From Zeimonas sp032027205 (GTDB taxonomy: Bacteria > Pseudomonadota > Gammaproteobacteria > Burkholderiales > Burkholderiaceae_E): DNA of 64,000 nucleotides. Numbering within the stretch: position 1 is the first letter of the stretch; each line of letters begins with the position of its first letter. Position numbers and translations under genes: made by a program. The stretch covers positions 806,001 through 870,000 of the forward strand of contig JAVSMN010000001.1 of NCBI GenBank assembly GCA_032027205.1. Direction: 5' to 3'. Positions 49,342 through 57,948 of the stretch are shown piece after piece. Below the pieces are notes generated by a model. That model had not been told where the DNA came from, did not search any database, and was given only the letters and a program-made list of their open reading frames with translations.

Positions 49342-51925
49342 CGAGCTTCGGTCCGGTACCCGGCCCCGGGTCGTCGCCGGTGGCCGGGCTCTTGTCGTAA
49401 GCGCCAGAGAGCGCACCCCCGTCGCCGACGCCGCCGTGGAAATCGCTCGCCGGCGGCGTCCTGCGATCGGTACGCGCCACCGATTCGAAGAAGCCGAGCC
49501 ACGCCGGCGACTCGACCTCCTGCCCGGAGAAGGCAGGCAGGTGCATCGCGAAGGTGGCACCCCTGCCCTTGCCCTCGCTGTGCACCGAAACTTCGCCGCC
49601 GTGCGCTTCGATGATGTGCTTGACCAGTGCGAGTCCGAGGCCGAGGCCGGCCTGTCGACTGCGGCCGCCTGCTTCGCCCTGGCGGAATCGGTCGAAGACG
49701 AACGGCAGCAACTCGGGTTCGATTCCGTCGCCCTCGTCCTCGACGTGCAGCGCGATTCGCTCGGCCTCGCGTTGTAGCCGTACGGATACGCGCGCGCCGG
49801 ATTTCGAGAACTTCACCGAGTTCACGAGCAGGTTCGAAACCGCCTGCTGCAGGCGAATTGCGTCGCCGAGGACTTCGATCGGCGTATCGGCCTGCAAGTC
49901 GATCACCACTGCGCTGCCAGCAGCCGCCTGGCGCTGCGACTCGACCGCATCGCGAACGACACGGTCGAAGCGTACGCGCTGCAACTCGAGCGCGAACTTG
50001 CCCTGCTCGATGCGCGCCAGGTCGAGCAGGTCGTCGATCAACCGGCTCTGCGCCTCCGCGTTGCGGCGGATCACCTGCGCCGCGCGTTGCACGTTCACGG
50101 GCTGCGCGCCGGTTCGATCGAGCACCTGAAGCCAGCCGAGAATGGCATGCAGCGGCGTGCGCAACTCGTGGGAGACGATTGCGAGGAACTCGTCCTTGCT
50201 CGCATTCGCCGCCTCCGCGTCCATGCGGGCCGCCCGTTCTCGCTCCACCGCTTCGGCCGTCGCCATCGCGGCAGTGACCAGCAGCACGAGCTGGTGCACG
50301 ATGACTTCGTCGTCTGGAACGAAGCCGGCATCGATCGCATGCAGGAGAACGAGCCGCGCGAGCAACGGCTCGTTGTCGATGCGCACCGGCACGATCATCG
50401 CGTCGCCACAACCTTCGGGCCACGCGCGCGGATCGACCGCGGCCGATTCGATTCGAACGCGCGCGATGCGGTCGCCGAAGTCAGCCGGCCAGTGCCGGCT
50501 CGCCTCGAGCAGCGCCCGCCGGTTCGCGAAGCTCATCGGGTCGGCGCTCGAGACGGCGATGCGGCGCAGGCCGATCGCGCCCTCGCGCAGCAGCAACACA
50601 TGACGGCATCTGACCAGCTGCCGGGCACGATCGGCCAGATGCTCGAGCCGCGCCTGGTCGTCGGCAAGCGCCGGGATCGCCAGGCCGGCATCGGCGAGCG
50701 CGCGCAACTGGGCTGCGCGCGCGCGTTCACGCTCGAGCGAAGCGCTGCGCTCGCGCTCGACGCGCTGGCGCTCGACGATCTCCTCGCGCAACTGCAGGTT
50801 GCTCGCCGTCAACTGCTCGGTGCGCTCGCGCACGTGCGTGTCGAGTTCCTCGTTCGCGCGACGCAACGCCGCAGTCATCTCCTGCGCCAGCCGGTGTGCC
50901 CGGTCGCGCGTCGTTGCCATCGACCACAACACGGCAAACAGCAGCAGCCCGAGCAGCGCAACGCCCGCGGGCAGCGCCAACGCGCGTCCCGGCAGCGAAG
51001 TCGCCGCGGCGTCGCCGGGAACGCGGATCGCCTCTAGCGTCCAGCGACGATCGAGCGCGCGAACCGGCACGCGAACCGCGCCGCTCCAGTCGCGTTCGAC
51101 GCCCGCCGCGTCGGCGTCCTGATAGAGCAGCGAGTGCGGGTCACTGCTCGCGGTCTCGTACAGGCGCACCAGCGTGGAAGTGTCCGCGCCCCGGATGCTG
51201 CGCATCAGATCGGCCGGGCGAAACGGCGCGTAGACCCAGCCGCGGATCGCCGCCCGGCGCGCAACCACCGACTCCGGAACGGCTCCAGTGGCGTACACCG
51301 CGCGATACATCAATACACCGGCGCGCTGCTCGCCGCCGGTGTCCTGCACCAGGCCGACCGCCCGCGACAGGTTCGTCCCGCCCGAATCGCGGCTGGCCCG
51401 CATCGCCTCGCGGCGATCGGGGTTGCTGAGCATGTCGAAGCCCATCGCGCGCGCGTTTGCCGCATTCATCGGCTCGATGTACAGGATCGCGCTCGATTCC
51501 GCCCTGGGGCCGGTAGGCCACACGCGAAAGCTGTCGAATCCTTCGGCGCGCACCTGCTCCTCGAGCGCGCCGACCGCCTCGGGCGGCACGATCGCGGCGA
51601 AGGCGATTCCCTGGACGCCCGGATAGGTGCTTCCGAGGTCGAGCGCCTCGACGAAGGAATGCCACTGCGAGCGCGTGGGCGCATACGTGGCGGCAAACAA
51701 CGATGCGCCGGCGCGCACGACCAGATCGTAGGCGACGAGACGGCGTTCGATGCGCCCTGCCATCGTCTTCACGTATTCGAGCGTGCGCGCGTCGCTTTCT
51801 TCCCTGACTCGCGCCGTTTCGCCGCGCCAGACGAGCAGTCCGGCGCCGAGGCCGAGCAGCAGCACGAACACCGCGAAGGACTTGCCGATCGCGCGCTCGG
51901 TGATCCGGTGCGAAAGTCCTCCCAT
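49325..51925 (-). CDS. CHASE-domain hybrid-less sensor histidine kinase
   Basis: 866 residues from ATG 51925. TM helix about 17-36; periplasmic CHASE domain (about 70-260: QWHSFVEALDLGSTYPGVQGIAF, FDSFRVWPTG); second TM about 320-340; a coiled coil (ELDTHVRERTEQL); a GAF-like segment; HisKA with phospho-His in SHELRTPLHAILGW; and HATPase with N box LQQAVSNLLVNSVKFS and G boxes DEGDGIEP and GLGLGLALVKHI. The last ~60 residues are G/P/D-rich. No receiver is fused; the lone receiver encoded divergently at 52156 is the obvious partner. Confidence 0.92.
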   Translation of the reverse strand: MGGLSHRITERAIGKSFAVFVLLLGLGAGLLVWRGETARVREESDARTLEYVKTMAGRIERRLVAYDLVVRAGASLFAATYAPTRSQWHSFVEALDLGSTYPGVQGIAFAAIVPPEAVGALEEQVRAEGFDSFRVWPTGPRAESSAILYIEPMNAANARAMGFDMLSNPDRREAMRASRDSGGTNLSRAVGLVQDTGGEQRAGVLMYRAVYATGAVPESVVARRAAIRGWVYAPFRPADLMRSIRGADTSTLVRLYETASSDPHSLLYQDADAAGVERDWSGAVRVPVRALDRRWTLEAIRVPGDAAATSLPGRALALPAGVALLGLLLFAVLWSMATTRDRAHRLAQEMTAALRRANEELDTHVRERTEQLTASNLQLREEIVERQRVERERSASLERERARAAQLRALADAGLAIPALADDQARLEHLADRARQLVRCRHVLLLREGAIGLRRIAVSSADPMSFANRRALLEASRHWPADFGDRIARVRIESAAVDPRAWPEGCGDAMIVPVRIDNEPLLARLVLLHAIDAGFVPDDEVIVHQLVLLVTAAMATAEAVERERAARMDAEAANASKDEFLAIVSHELRTPLHAILGWLQVLDRTGAQPVNVQRAAQVIRRNAEAQSRLIDDLLDLARIEQGKFALELQRVRFDRVVRDAVESQRQAAAGSAVVIDLQADTPIEVLGDAIRLQQAVSNLLVNSVKFSKSGARVSVRLQREAERIALHVEDEGDGIEPELLPFVFDRFRQGEAGGRSRQAGLGLGLALVKHIIEAHGGEVSVHSEGKGRGATFAMHLPAFSGQEVESPAWLGFFESVARTDRRTPPASDFHGGVGDGGALSGAYDKSPATGDDPGPGTGPKLATGER

Positions 51926-51951
51926 GCCGGAATCGGGACCTCGAGAATGAA

Positions 51952-51974
51952 AACGGGGGCCGGACGCCCCCGTT
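51952..51974 (-). terminator. Hairpin in the kinase leader with weak T-run
   Basis: A 9-bp perfect stem AACGGGGGC / GCCCCCGTT with a 5-nt loop. On the minus strand TTTTCATT follows, 26 bp before the kinase ATG. It could attenuate the kinase message or end a short antisense RNA. The T-run is short, so strength is uncertain. Confidence 0.4.
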
Positions 51975-52009
51975 CGGTCGATTGTACTTGTGCGGCGGGC
52001 ACCGGGATT

Positions 52010-52110
52010 GCTTTTCGGAAAAGCCCATTCATGGGCACCATCCGCGAATGTCTCCTCCCCTGTCCGTTTCGACGGACTTAGCCCCCCGGTCTCACCCGGG
52101 GGTTTTTTTT
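52010..52110 (+). ncRNA. Candidate small RNA or structured leader between kinase and receiver
   Basis: On the plus strand this stretch holds consecutive hairpins: GCTTTT-CGG-AAAAGC (52010-52024), overlapping GCCCA-TTCA-TGGGC (52023-52036), GTCCGT-UUCG-ACGGAC (52062-52077, a stable UUCG tetraloop) and a CCCCCGG/CCGGGGG stem ending in eight T. Nothing upstream on this strand is a gene, so the terminator must serve an RNA starting in the gap. No convincing promoter is seen; the 5' end is unknown. Confidence 0.45.
52083..52110 (+). terminator. Strong rho-independent terminator before the lone receiver gene
   Basis: A seven-pair all-G/C stem CCCCCGG (52083-52089) / CCGGGGG (52096-52102), a 6-nt loop and T8 (52103-52110). 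It lies 46 bp upstream of the receiver start. Confidence 0.85.
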
Positions 52111-52155
52111 GGCGCACAATTGGCGCTCGCTCTGCCTTCCCGGTTCTTCCGCCGC

Positions 52156-52542
52156 GTGTCCGCCCAGTCCATCCGCGTGCTGATCGTCGACGACCACCCC
52201 GATGCCGCCGAGAGCCTCGCCATCGTGCTGTCTACCGAGGGCTTCGAGGTGCGCACCGACAGCGACGGCGTCGACGCTTGGCAGACGATCGAGAACTGGC
52301 GCCCCAGCGTGGCGTTGATCGACCTCGACCTGCCGTCGATGGGCGGTCTCGAGCTCGCACGCCGCGCGCGTTCTCTCGCCTTCGGCGATCAGTTGCTGCT
52401 CGCTGCAGTCACCGGCTATGGCCGCGACAGCGATCGCCGAACGTCGCGGCAGGCAGGCTTCGACACGCACATGGTCAAGCCGGTCGACCCGAACGAGGTA
52501 CTTCGCTGGATCACCGACGCGAGCGTCAATCGCTCGAGATGA
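52156..52542 (+). CDS. Stand-alone CheY-like response regulator
   Basis: A 128-residue single receiver domain: IRVLIVDDHPDAAESL (acidic pocket D13/D14 region), phospho-acceptor Asp in VALIDLDLPSMGG, T in AAVTGYG and K in HMVKPVDP. No output domain. GTG 52156 is chosen because the domain begins six residues later. Head to head with the CHASE kinase; the 3' end overlaps the AI-2E gene by 17 bp. Confidence 0.9.
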   Translation: MSAQSIRVLIVDDHPDAAESLAIVLSTEGFEVRTDSDGVDAWQTIENWRPSVALIDLDLPSMGGLELARRARSLAFGDQLLLAAVTGYGRDSDRRTSRQAGFDTHMVKPVDPNEVLRWITDASVNRSR

Positions 52543-53692
52543 ACTCGCCGATCGTCGAGAGCGCCTCGATGTGATCGGCACAGATCTTCATCACAACGAG
52601 CGTGGGCACGGCGAGGAACAACCCGCCCAGGCCCCAGATCCAGCCGCCGAACATCAGCGCCACGAAGGTGACCACGACGTTCAGTTGCATGCGCCGGCCC
52701 ACCAGGACCGGCTGCACGAACTGGCCCTCGATGGTGGTGAGCGCGAGGAACGCCAACGGAACCTGCGCGATCTGCCATCCCTCCAGGCTCACCGTGGCGG
52801 CCGCGGTCAGCAGGACGAGACTGGTCGCCGCGCCCAGGTAGGGAATGAAATTCAGCAGGCCGACGACAACCCCCCAGAACGCCGGCGAGGGCATGCCGAT
52901 ATAGCCCATCACGAGGGCCGTGGCGACGGCGAGCCCCGCATTGCTCATCGCAACCGTAGCGAAGTAACGGCCGATCTCGCTCTGGATCGTCCGCGCGATG
53001 CCCACGGCCAGGCGCTTGTCCTGCATCGTCGGCAGCACGCGAACCAGCTTGCGCAGGAACAGGTCGTCCGCGGCGAGCAGGAAAAAGGCGAGAACGATCG
53101 TCGAGACGACACCGAAGGCGATCGACTGGAACTCGCCGAAGGTGGTGAAGAGATCGCCTTTCTGCACGACCACCTCGCGCGGCTTCACCTTGCCTTCGGG
53201 TTCGGCGATCTCGCTGACGCGCTCCTGCGCGCCCTGGATCTTCGACAGCGGCTGCTTGATGGCGCGCAACTGCGCCTCGAGCTTGCTCCACTCGGCCGAG
53301 CGCGGATTCAGCCACTGCTCGGCCGGGCTCGACAACTGCAGCACGCCGGCGCCGACCACGGCTATCGCCAGCATCATCACGACGGCCGCGGCAAGCCATG
53401 AGGGCAGCCCGAATCGATTCAGGAAACCGACCGCGGGGGTCAGCAGCAGCGTGAGCACGACGGCGAAAGCCACCGGCATCAGCAACGCCTTGCCCGCCCA
53501 CAGGGCGGCGACGACGGCGATGGTCGCCATCGCGCCGACCGCCACGCGCATTCCAACCGGTTGCCCGACGCTCGGCTCGATCTCGACAACAACGGGCGCG
53601 TCGGCAGTCGCGACGGACGCACCCTCGCTGCCGGCTCGCGACCGGTCGTCGACAAGGGTTTCAGCGCTCGCGGCGACGGGATCGGTCGGCAT
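52526..53692 (-). CDS. AI-2E family (PerM/TqsA-like) membrane protein
   Basis: 388 residues from ATG 53692. Eight or so TM helices: two after a polar ~45-residue N-terminus, a soluble loop (about 125-185), then a helical bundle with the family blocks FWGVVVGLLNFIPYLGA and VEGxxVxP-like TTIEGQFVQPVLVGRRMQLNV and ALMFGGWIWGLGGLFLAVP. Members include quorum signal exporters and Na+/H+ antiporters, so function is undetermined. Confidence 0.9.
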   Translation of the reverse strand: MPTDPVAASAETLVDDRSRAGSEGASVATADAPVVVEIEPSVGQPVGMRVAVGAMATIAVVAALWAGKALLMPVAFAVVLTLLLTPAVGFLNRFGLPSWLAAAVVMMLAIAVVGAGVLQLSSPAEQWLNPRSAEWSKLEAQLRAIKQPLSKIQGAQERVSEIAEPEGKVKPREVVVQKGDLFTTFGEFQSIAFGVVSTIVLAFFLLAADDLFLRKLVRVLPTMQDKRLAVGIARTIQSEIGRYFATVAMSNAGLAVATALVMGYIGMPSPAFWGVVVGLLNFIPYLGAATSLVLLTAAATVSLEGWQIAQVPLAFLALTTIEGQFVQPVLVGRRMQLNVVVTFVALMFGGWIWGLGGLFLAVPTLVVMKICADHIEALSTIGEFISSD

Positions 53693-53876
53693 CGCAGCCC
53701 GCCGAGCAAGCAACACGCCCGTACGCCGGCGGCTTTCCCGCAGGCAGACCGTTTCAGGTTAGGCTTTCCACAGCCGAAACGGGCACGAGAATTGCTCTCC
53801 TCTGGCACGGCCGCACGGCCATGAAAGATCGGCGCCCTGGCGTCCTCCTCGAGACCGAATTCGCGAAGTCCATCCG

Positions 53877-54731
53877 ATGGCTGCACCAGCACGCGCCGCA
53901 ACCCGAGCCGCTCACCGTCCCCCGACGCCCCGCGCCGTCGCCGCACGAGCATTGGAATCCAGGGCGCAGGACTCGCAGAATGACCCCGACGCCGCCCTGC
54001 TCGCCCGTCTCGCACACGATCTGCGCACGCCGCTGAATGCGATGGTTGGCTGGCTGCATCTGCTCGCGTCCGAAACGATTTCGGAAGAGCTTCGCCAACG
54101 CGCGCTCGCCGGACTGCAGCGCGCGGTCGAGCAGCAGCGCAGGGTGGTTGCGACCCTGGATTCGCCGTCCGATTGGGCCGACGGCCACCGGCCGGGTCGC
54201 GGCGGCGACGAACCGGCGAGCCGGATCACTCGCCTCGCGCCCGCCGAAGTCGACGGTGCGCATCCCTCGTCGGCAAGGCCGATTCCGTCGGACCGAGCCG
54301 ACGTCGCACTCGACGAGCGCCGGTCGGAAGCCGGCGTGTTGCAGGGCGTGTTCGTACTGGCCGTCGACGACGATCCCGACGTCCTGCAGATGCTGCAATC
54401 GCTGCTCGAGCACTCCGGCGCCATCGTCGAATCGACCACCTCGCCCAACGATGCGCTTCGGAGGTATGCTTCCTGGGCAGGCGGCGAGGGCGAACGACTC
54501 GTTCTTTCCGATCTGGCCATGCAGGAGCGCGACGGCATCTCGCTGATGCAGGCGGTACGCGCTCTCGAGCGGAAAATGGACCTGCGTCGCGTGCCCGCGA
54601 TCGCGTTGTCGGCGCATTTCCGCCCTGATACGCGGCGCGAGGCTTTCGAAGGCGGGTTCGATCTTTTCCTCGCAAAGCCGATCGACCCCTCCGTGCTGCT
54701 GAACCATCTGAAAGGCATGCTCGATCGCTGA
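53877..54731 (+). CDS. HisKA-receiver protein lacking the kinase ATPase domain
   Basis: 284 residues. Residues about 40-95 hold a dimerisation/phosphoacceptor domain with AHDLRTPLNAMVGWLHLL (H-box His). A linker of ~60 residues follows, then a receiver (about 157-282): FVLAVDDDPDVLQML, phospho-Asp in LVLSDLAMQERDG, S in IALSAHFRP, K in FLAKPIDP. No HATPase domain is present, so it cannot autophosphorylate. It could act as a phosphotransfer relay or be a remnant of a hybrid kinase. It precedes the sigma-54 activator by 31 bp. Confidence 0.85.
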   Translation: MAAPARAATRAAHRPPTPRAVAARALESRAQDSQNDPDAALLARLAHDLRTPLNAMVGWLHLLASETISEELRQRALAGLQRAVEQQRRVVATLDSPSDWADGHRPGRGGDEPASRITRLAPAEVDGAHPSSARPIPSDRADVALDERRSEAGVLQGVFVLAVDDDPDVLQMLQSLLEHSGAIVESTTSPNDALRRYASWAGGEGERLVLSDLAMQERDGISLMQAVRALERKMDLRRVPAIALSAHFRPDTRREAFEGGFDLFLAKPIDPSVLLNHLKGMLDR

Positions 54732-54762
54732 AGGTCGAAGCAGAACAAGGGGAGTTGGGGTC

Positions 54763-56265
54763 TTGGCGCACGCGCTGATCGTCGAAGACGACGAGAATTC
54801 GGCGGAGATGCTTGCGGAGCTCGTATCGGCTGAAGGTTTCTCCACAGCCACCGCCGGCAGCCTGCACGATGCATGCCGGCAATACGCCTTCCGGCAGCCG
54901 GACGTCGTACTGCTCGATCTGTCGCTGCCCGACGGCAACGGCATCGAGCTGTTCGACCGCGTCGAACGCAACGAGGCCTGCGAGATCGTCCTGATCACCG
55001 GGCATGCGACGCTCGAAACGTCGATCCAGGCGCTGCGACTCGGCGCCGCCGACTATCTGCTCAAGCCGGTGAACGTTCCGCGCTTGCGCCAGATCCTCGC
55101 GCGCACCAGCGGCGGCTCGGAAGCGCGCGGTCGCCTCGCGAGCGAACGGGTCCACGTCGACGCCGAAGGCCGCTTCGGGCGGCTCTGGGGCAAGTCGCCC
55201 GCCATGCGCGAGATCTACCATCAGATCGCCCGTGTCGCGCCCACCGCCGTAACCGCATTCATCACCGGCGAGAGTGGCACCGGCAAGGAAGTCGTGGCGG
55301 AGACGATCCACGACCTGTCCAAGCGCGCGAAGGCGCCGTTCCTGGCGATCAACTGCGGATCGATCTCGCCGCAGCTCATCGAGAGCGAGCTGTTCGGGCA
55401 CGAGAAAGGCAGCTTCACCGGCGCGCTGCGCCAGCATCGCGGATTCTTCGAACGGGCCGACGGCGGAACGCTGTTCCTCGACGAAATCACCGAAATGCCG
55501 ATGGAGCTGCAGGTCAAGCTGCTGCGCGTACTCGAGACGGGCTCCTTCGTTCGCGTGGGCTCCGACGCAGTGATCGGCGTCGACGTGCGCATCGTCGCCG
55601 CGACCAACCGCCCTCCTGCCGAGGCCGTTTCCACCGGGAAGCTGCGCGAGGATCTGTATTACCGGCTAAACGTCTTCCCCATCGATCTGCCGCCGCTGCG
55701 CGATCGGCTCGAGGACGTGCCGCTGCTCGCCGAGCATTTCCTGGCCGGATTGAACGAGCGCGAAGACGCGAAGAAGCGCCTGACCGACAGGGCGCTGCGC
55801 GCGATGGGCGAATACCGATGGCCCGGCAACGTGCGCGAGCTGCGCAATGCGGTGCATCGCGGGTTCATCCTCGCCGAAGGTGACGTCATCGACGTCGAAA
55901 ATCTGCCGATCGGAGCGGCGAGCATCGCACCCGAATCGCCGTCGGTCGAAGCGGCCGACAGCGCCGCCGCGCCGCGCCAGGAAGCGCCGTCGGCAGCACC
56001 ATCGACGCCGGCCGCCGCAACCGCAACGCCCAGCCCGACGGAGAGTGCGCCGCGCGCCCCCGCGGCGGGCGCAAGCGCCCCTGTCGTCAATGGCCAGGCA
56101 CCGCTCGACATCGTCGTCGGCACGTCGATCGCCGAGGCCGAGCGCATGCTGATCCTCGCCACGGTCGAGCACTGCGGCGGCCACCGTGAGCGCGCCGCCG
56201 CGATGCTCGGCATCAGCGCGAAGACGCTGTACAACCGCCTGAAGGGTTACGCCGAAGAGAAATGA
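54763..56265 (+). CDS. Sigma-54-dependent response regulator (NtrC family)
   Basis: 500 residues with a TTG start preceded by GGGGAG. Receiver 1-120 (ALIVEDDENSAEML, D in VVLLDLSLPDGNG, K in LLKPVNVPR); AAA+ 140-370 with Walker A GESGTGKE, the sigma-54 contact loop GSFTGA (usually GAFTGA), Walker B GGTLFLDEITEMP, and R-finger region YYRLNVFPIDLPPLRDR; an A/P-rich linker about 385-440; and a C-terminal Fis-type HTH (GHRERAAAMLGISAKTLYNRL). It activates RpoN promoters; rpoN itself is convergent next door. Confidence 0.94.
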   Translation: MAHALIVEDDENSAEMLAELVSAEGFSTATAGSLHDACRQYAFRQPDVVLLDLSLPDGNGIELFDRVERNEACEIVLITGHATLETSIQALRLGAADYLLKPVNVPRLRQILARTSGGSEARGRLASERVHVDAEGRFGRLWGKSPAMREIYHQIARVAPTAVTAFITGESGTGKEVVAETIHDLSKRAKAPFLAINCGSISPQLIESELFGHEKGSFTGALRQHRGFFERADGGTLFLDEITEMPMELQVKLLRVLETGSFVRVGSDAVIGVDVRIVAATNRPPAEAVSTGKLREDLYYRLNVFPIDLPPLRDRLEDVPLLAEHFLAGLNEREDAKKRLTDRALRAMGEYRWPGNVRELRNAVHRGFILAEGDVIDVENLPIGAASIAPESPSVEAADSAAAPRQEAPSAAPSTPAAATATPSPTESAPRAPAAGASAPVVNGQAPLDIVVGTSIAEAERMLILATVEHCGGHRERAAAMLGISAKTLYNRLKGYAEEK

Positions 56266-56332
56266 GGGAGGGGTAAATGCCTCGTCGCGGTGAAGCCGGC
56301 GCTTTTCCCTTCCCCCTTCTCCTTTCCCTTCT

Positions 56333-57757
56333 CTATCGTTGCTGCGCCATCGCAATCATCCGCCGCGCTTCCACCGGCGGGATACCGATCGCGTCACGAT
56401 ATTTGGTGACGGTGCGACGCGCGACGCTGGCGCCACGCTGCTCGAGCTGGCGCGTGATGCGGATGTCGGACAACGGCTGGCTCGGATCTTCGGCATCGAC
56501 GATGTCGCGAATCAGGGTCTGGATGGCGCGCGGGGAGATGCGATAGCCGTCCTCGCTGACCAGTCGGCTGCCGAAGAAGTGCTTGAACTCGATCAGCCCG
56601 CGCGGCGTTGCCATGTACTTGCCGCTCGTCACGCGCGAGACCGTCGATTCGTGCACGCCGACCTCGGCGGCGATGTCGCGCAGGTGCAGCGGACGAATCG
56701 CCACGTCGCCGTGCTCGAAGAACCCTTGCTGCGTGGCGACGATCGCGCTGGCGACCTTGAGGATGGTCTCGGCGCGCTGCTCGATGCTGCGAAGCAGCCA
56801 ACGCGCCTCGGTGAGCTGCGTGCCCATCGGCGTGGACGACCAGCCGCGGTCTCGGCGAACGGCATCGGCATACAGCCGGTTGATGCGCAGTCTCGGCGAT
56901 GCCGCGCTGTTCGGAAATGCCACCCAGCGCCCACGCACCCTGCGCACGGTGACGTCGGGCACGACGTGCTGCGGATCGTCGGAGCCGAAGGTGGCAGCCG
57001 GGCGCGGCGCCAGGCTGCGAATCAGCTGGTTCGCCTGGGCAAACTCGGCTTCGCTGCAACCGAGCATGCGCGTGATGCGGACGGTATCGTGCGCGGCCAG
57101 CAGGTCGAGATGCGACTCGACGATGCGCATCGCCAGCGACAGGCAGGCGGTATCGGGCGGTTGCGCCCGCAACTGCAGCCTGAGGCACTCGGACACCGAG
57201 CGCGCACCCACGCCGGCGGGGTCGAGGCTCTGCACGAACGACAGCGCGACCTCCAGCTCGCGCACCAGCGTGCGCGAACCGGGTTCGACGAGTTCGGCGA
57301 TCTCCTCGAGCGAGTCGCGCAGATAGCCGTCCTCGTCCAGCGCCTCGACGAGCACGCGCGTCAGCGCGAGGTCGCGTTTGCCCAGTCCGCTGACGTTGAC
57401 CTGGCTGAGCAGGTGATCCCGCAGCGACTGCGGGGCCGGGGCGAGCAGCACGGGATCGTCGGCCGAGCGCTCGCCGCTGTGGTTGTTTCCCGTGGTGGAC
57501 CAGGTGAGCTCGCGCTCCGGGTCGACGAGTTCCTCTGCCTCTTCCTCGTTGGTTCGCGATTCGATCGGCTCGCCATCTTCGGCGCCGGCCTCGTCGAGCG
57601 CATCGTCGCTCTCGAGCAGGGGATTGGCCGACAGCGCCTGCGCGATCGCCTGCTCGAGTTCGAGTGCGGACATCTGCAGCATCTTCAAGCCTTGCTGCAT
57701 CTGCTGGGACAGTGCGGCGCCTTGCGTGGCGCGCAGCTGCAAACCGGGTGCGTGCAT
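56333..57757 (-). CDS. rpoN: RNA polymerase sigma-54 factor
   Basis: 474 residues from ATG 57757. Region I is Q/L-rich (ALSQQMQQGLKMLQMSALELEQ), region II acidic (DEAGAEDGEPIESRTNEEEAEEL), and region III holds the core-binding domain, the HTH (LRDIAAEVGVHESTVSRVTSGK) and the RpoN box VARRTVTKYRD near the C-terminus. The usual partners lptB, hpf and ptsN are not upstream; an EamA gene is. A 34-nt pyrimidine tract (56298-56333, plus strand) lies at the 3' end. Confidence 0.95.
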   Translation of the reverse strand: MHAPGLQLRATQGAALSQQMQQGLKMLQMSALELEQAIAQALSANPLLESDDALDEAGAEDGEPIESRTNEEEAEELVDPERELTWSTTGNNHSGERSADDPVLLAPAPQSLRDHLLSQVNVSGLGKRDLALTRVLVEALDEDGYLRDSLEEIAELVEPGSRTLVRELEVALSFVQSLDPAGVGARSVSECLRLQLRAQPPDTACLSLAMRIVESHLDLLAAHDTVRITRMLGCSEAEFAQANQLIRSLAPRPAATFGSDDPQHVVPDVTVRRVRGRWVAFPNSAASPRLRINRLYADAVRRDRGWSSTPMGTQLTEARWLLRSIEQRAETILKVASAIVATQQGFFEHGDVAIRPLHLRDIAAEVGVHESTVSRVTSGKYMATPRGLIEFKHFFGSRLVSEDGYRISPRAIQTLIRDIVDAEDPSQPLSDIRITRQLEQRGASVARRTVTKYRDAIGIPPVEARRMIAMAQQR

Positions 57758-57948
57758 CAGGGGACTTCCTTGCGGTGCTCCATTTTGGATATCCCTGATG
57801 ACGCAAGGTTCGTGCCACCGCGATTCCGCGCTGAAGATCAAGGACTTACGGCACGCGCGGGCAGTGGCTCCGGTAAAGGCGTCCGCACGGCGGTAACCAG
57901 CGGCGGCAAACGACGATCCCGCCCTGCAACACGGTATCCTTGGTCGCC

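Noticed and set aside
56298..56333. Pyrimidine tract between the sigma-54 activator and rpoN as a terminator
   Set aside because: There is no stem before it on the plus strand; left as an unexplained low-complexity tract.
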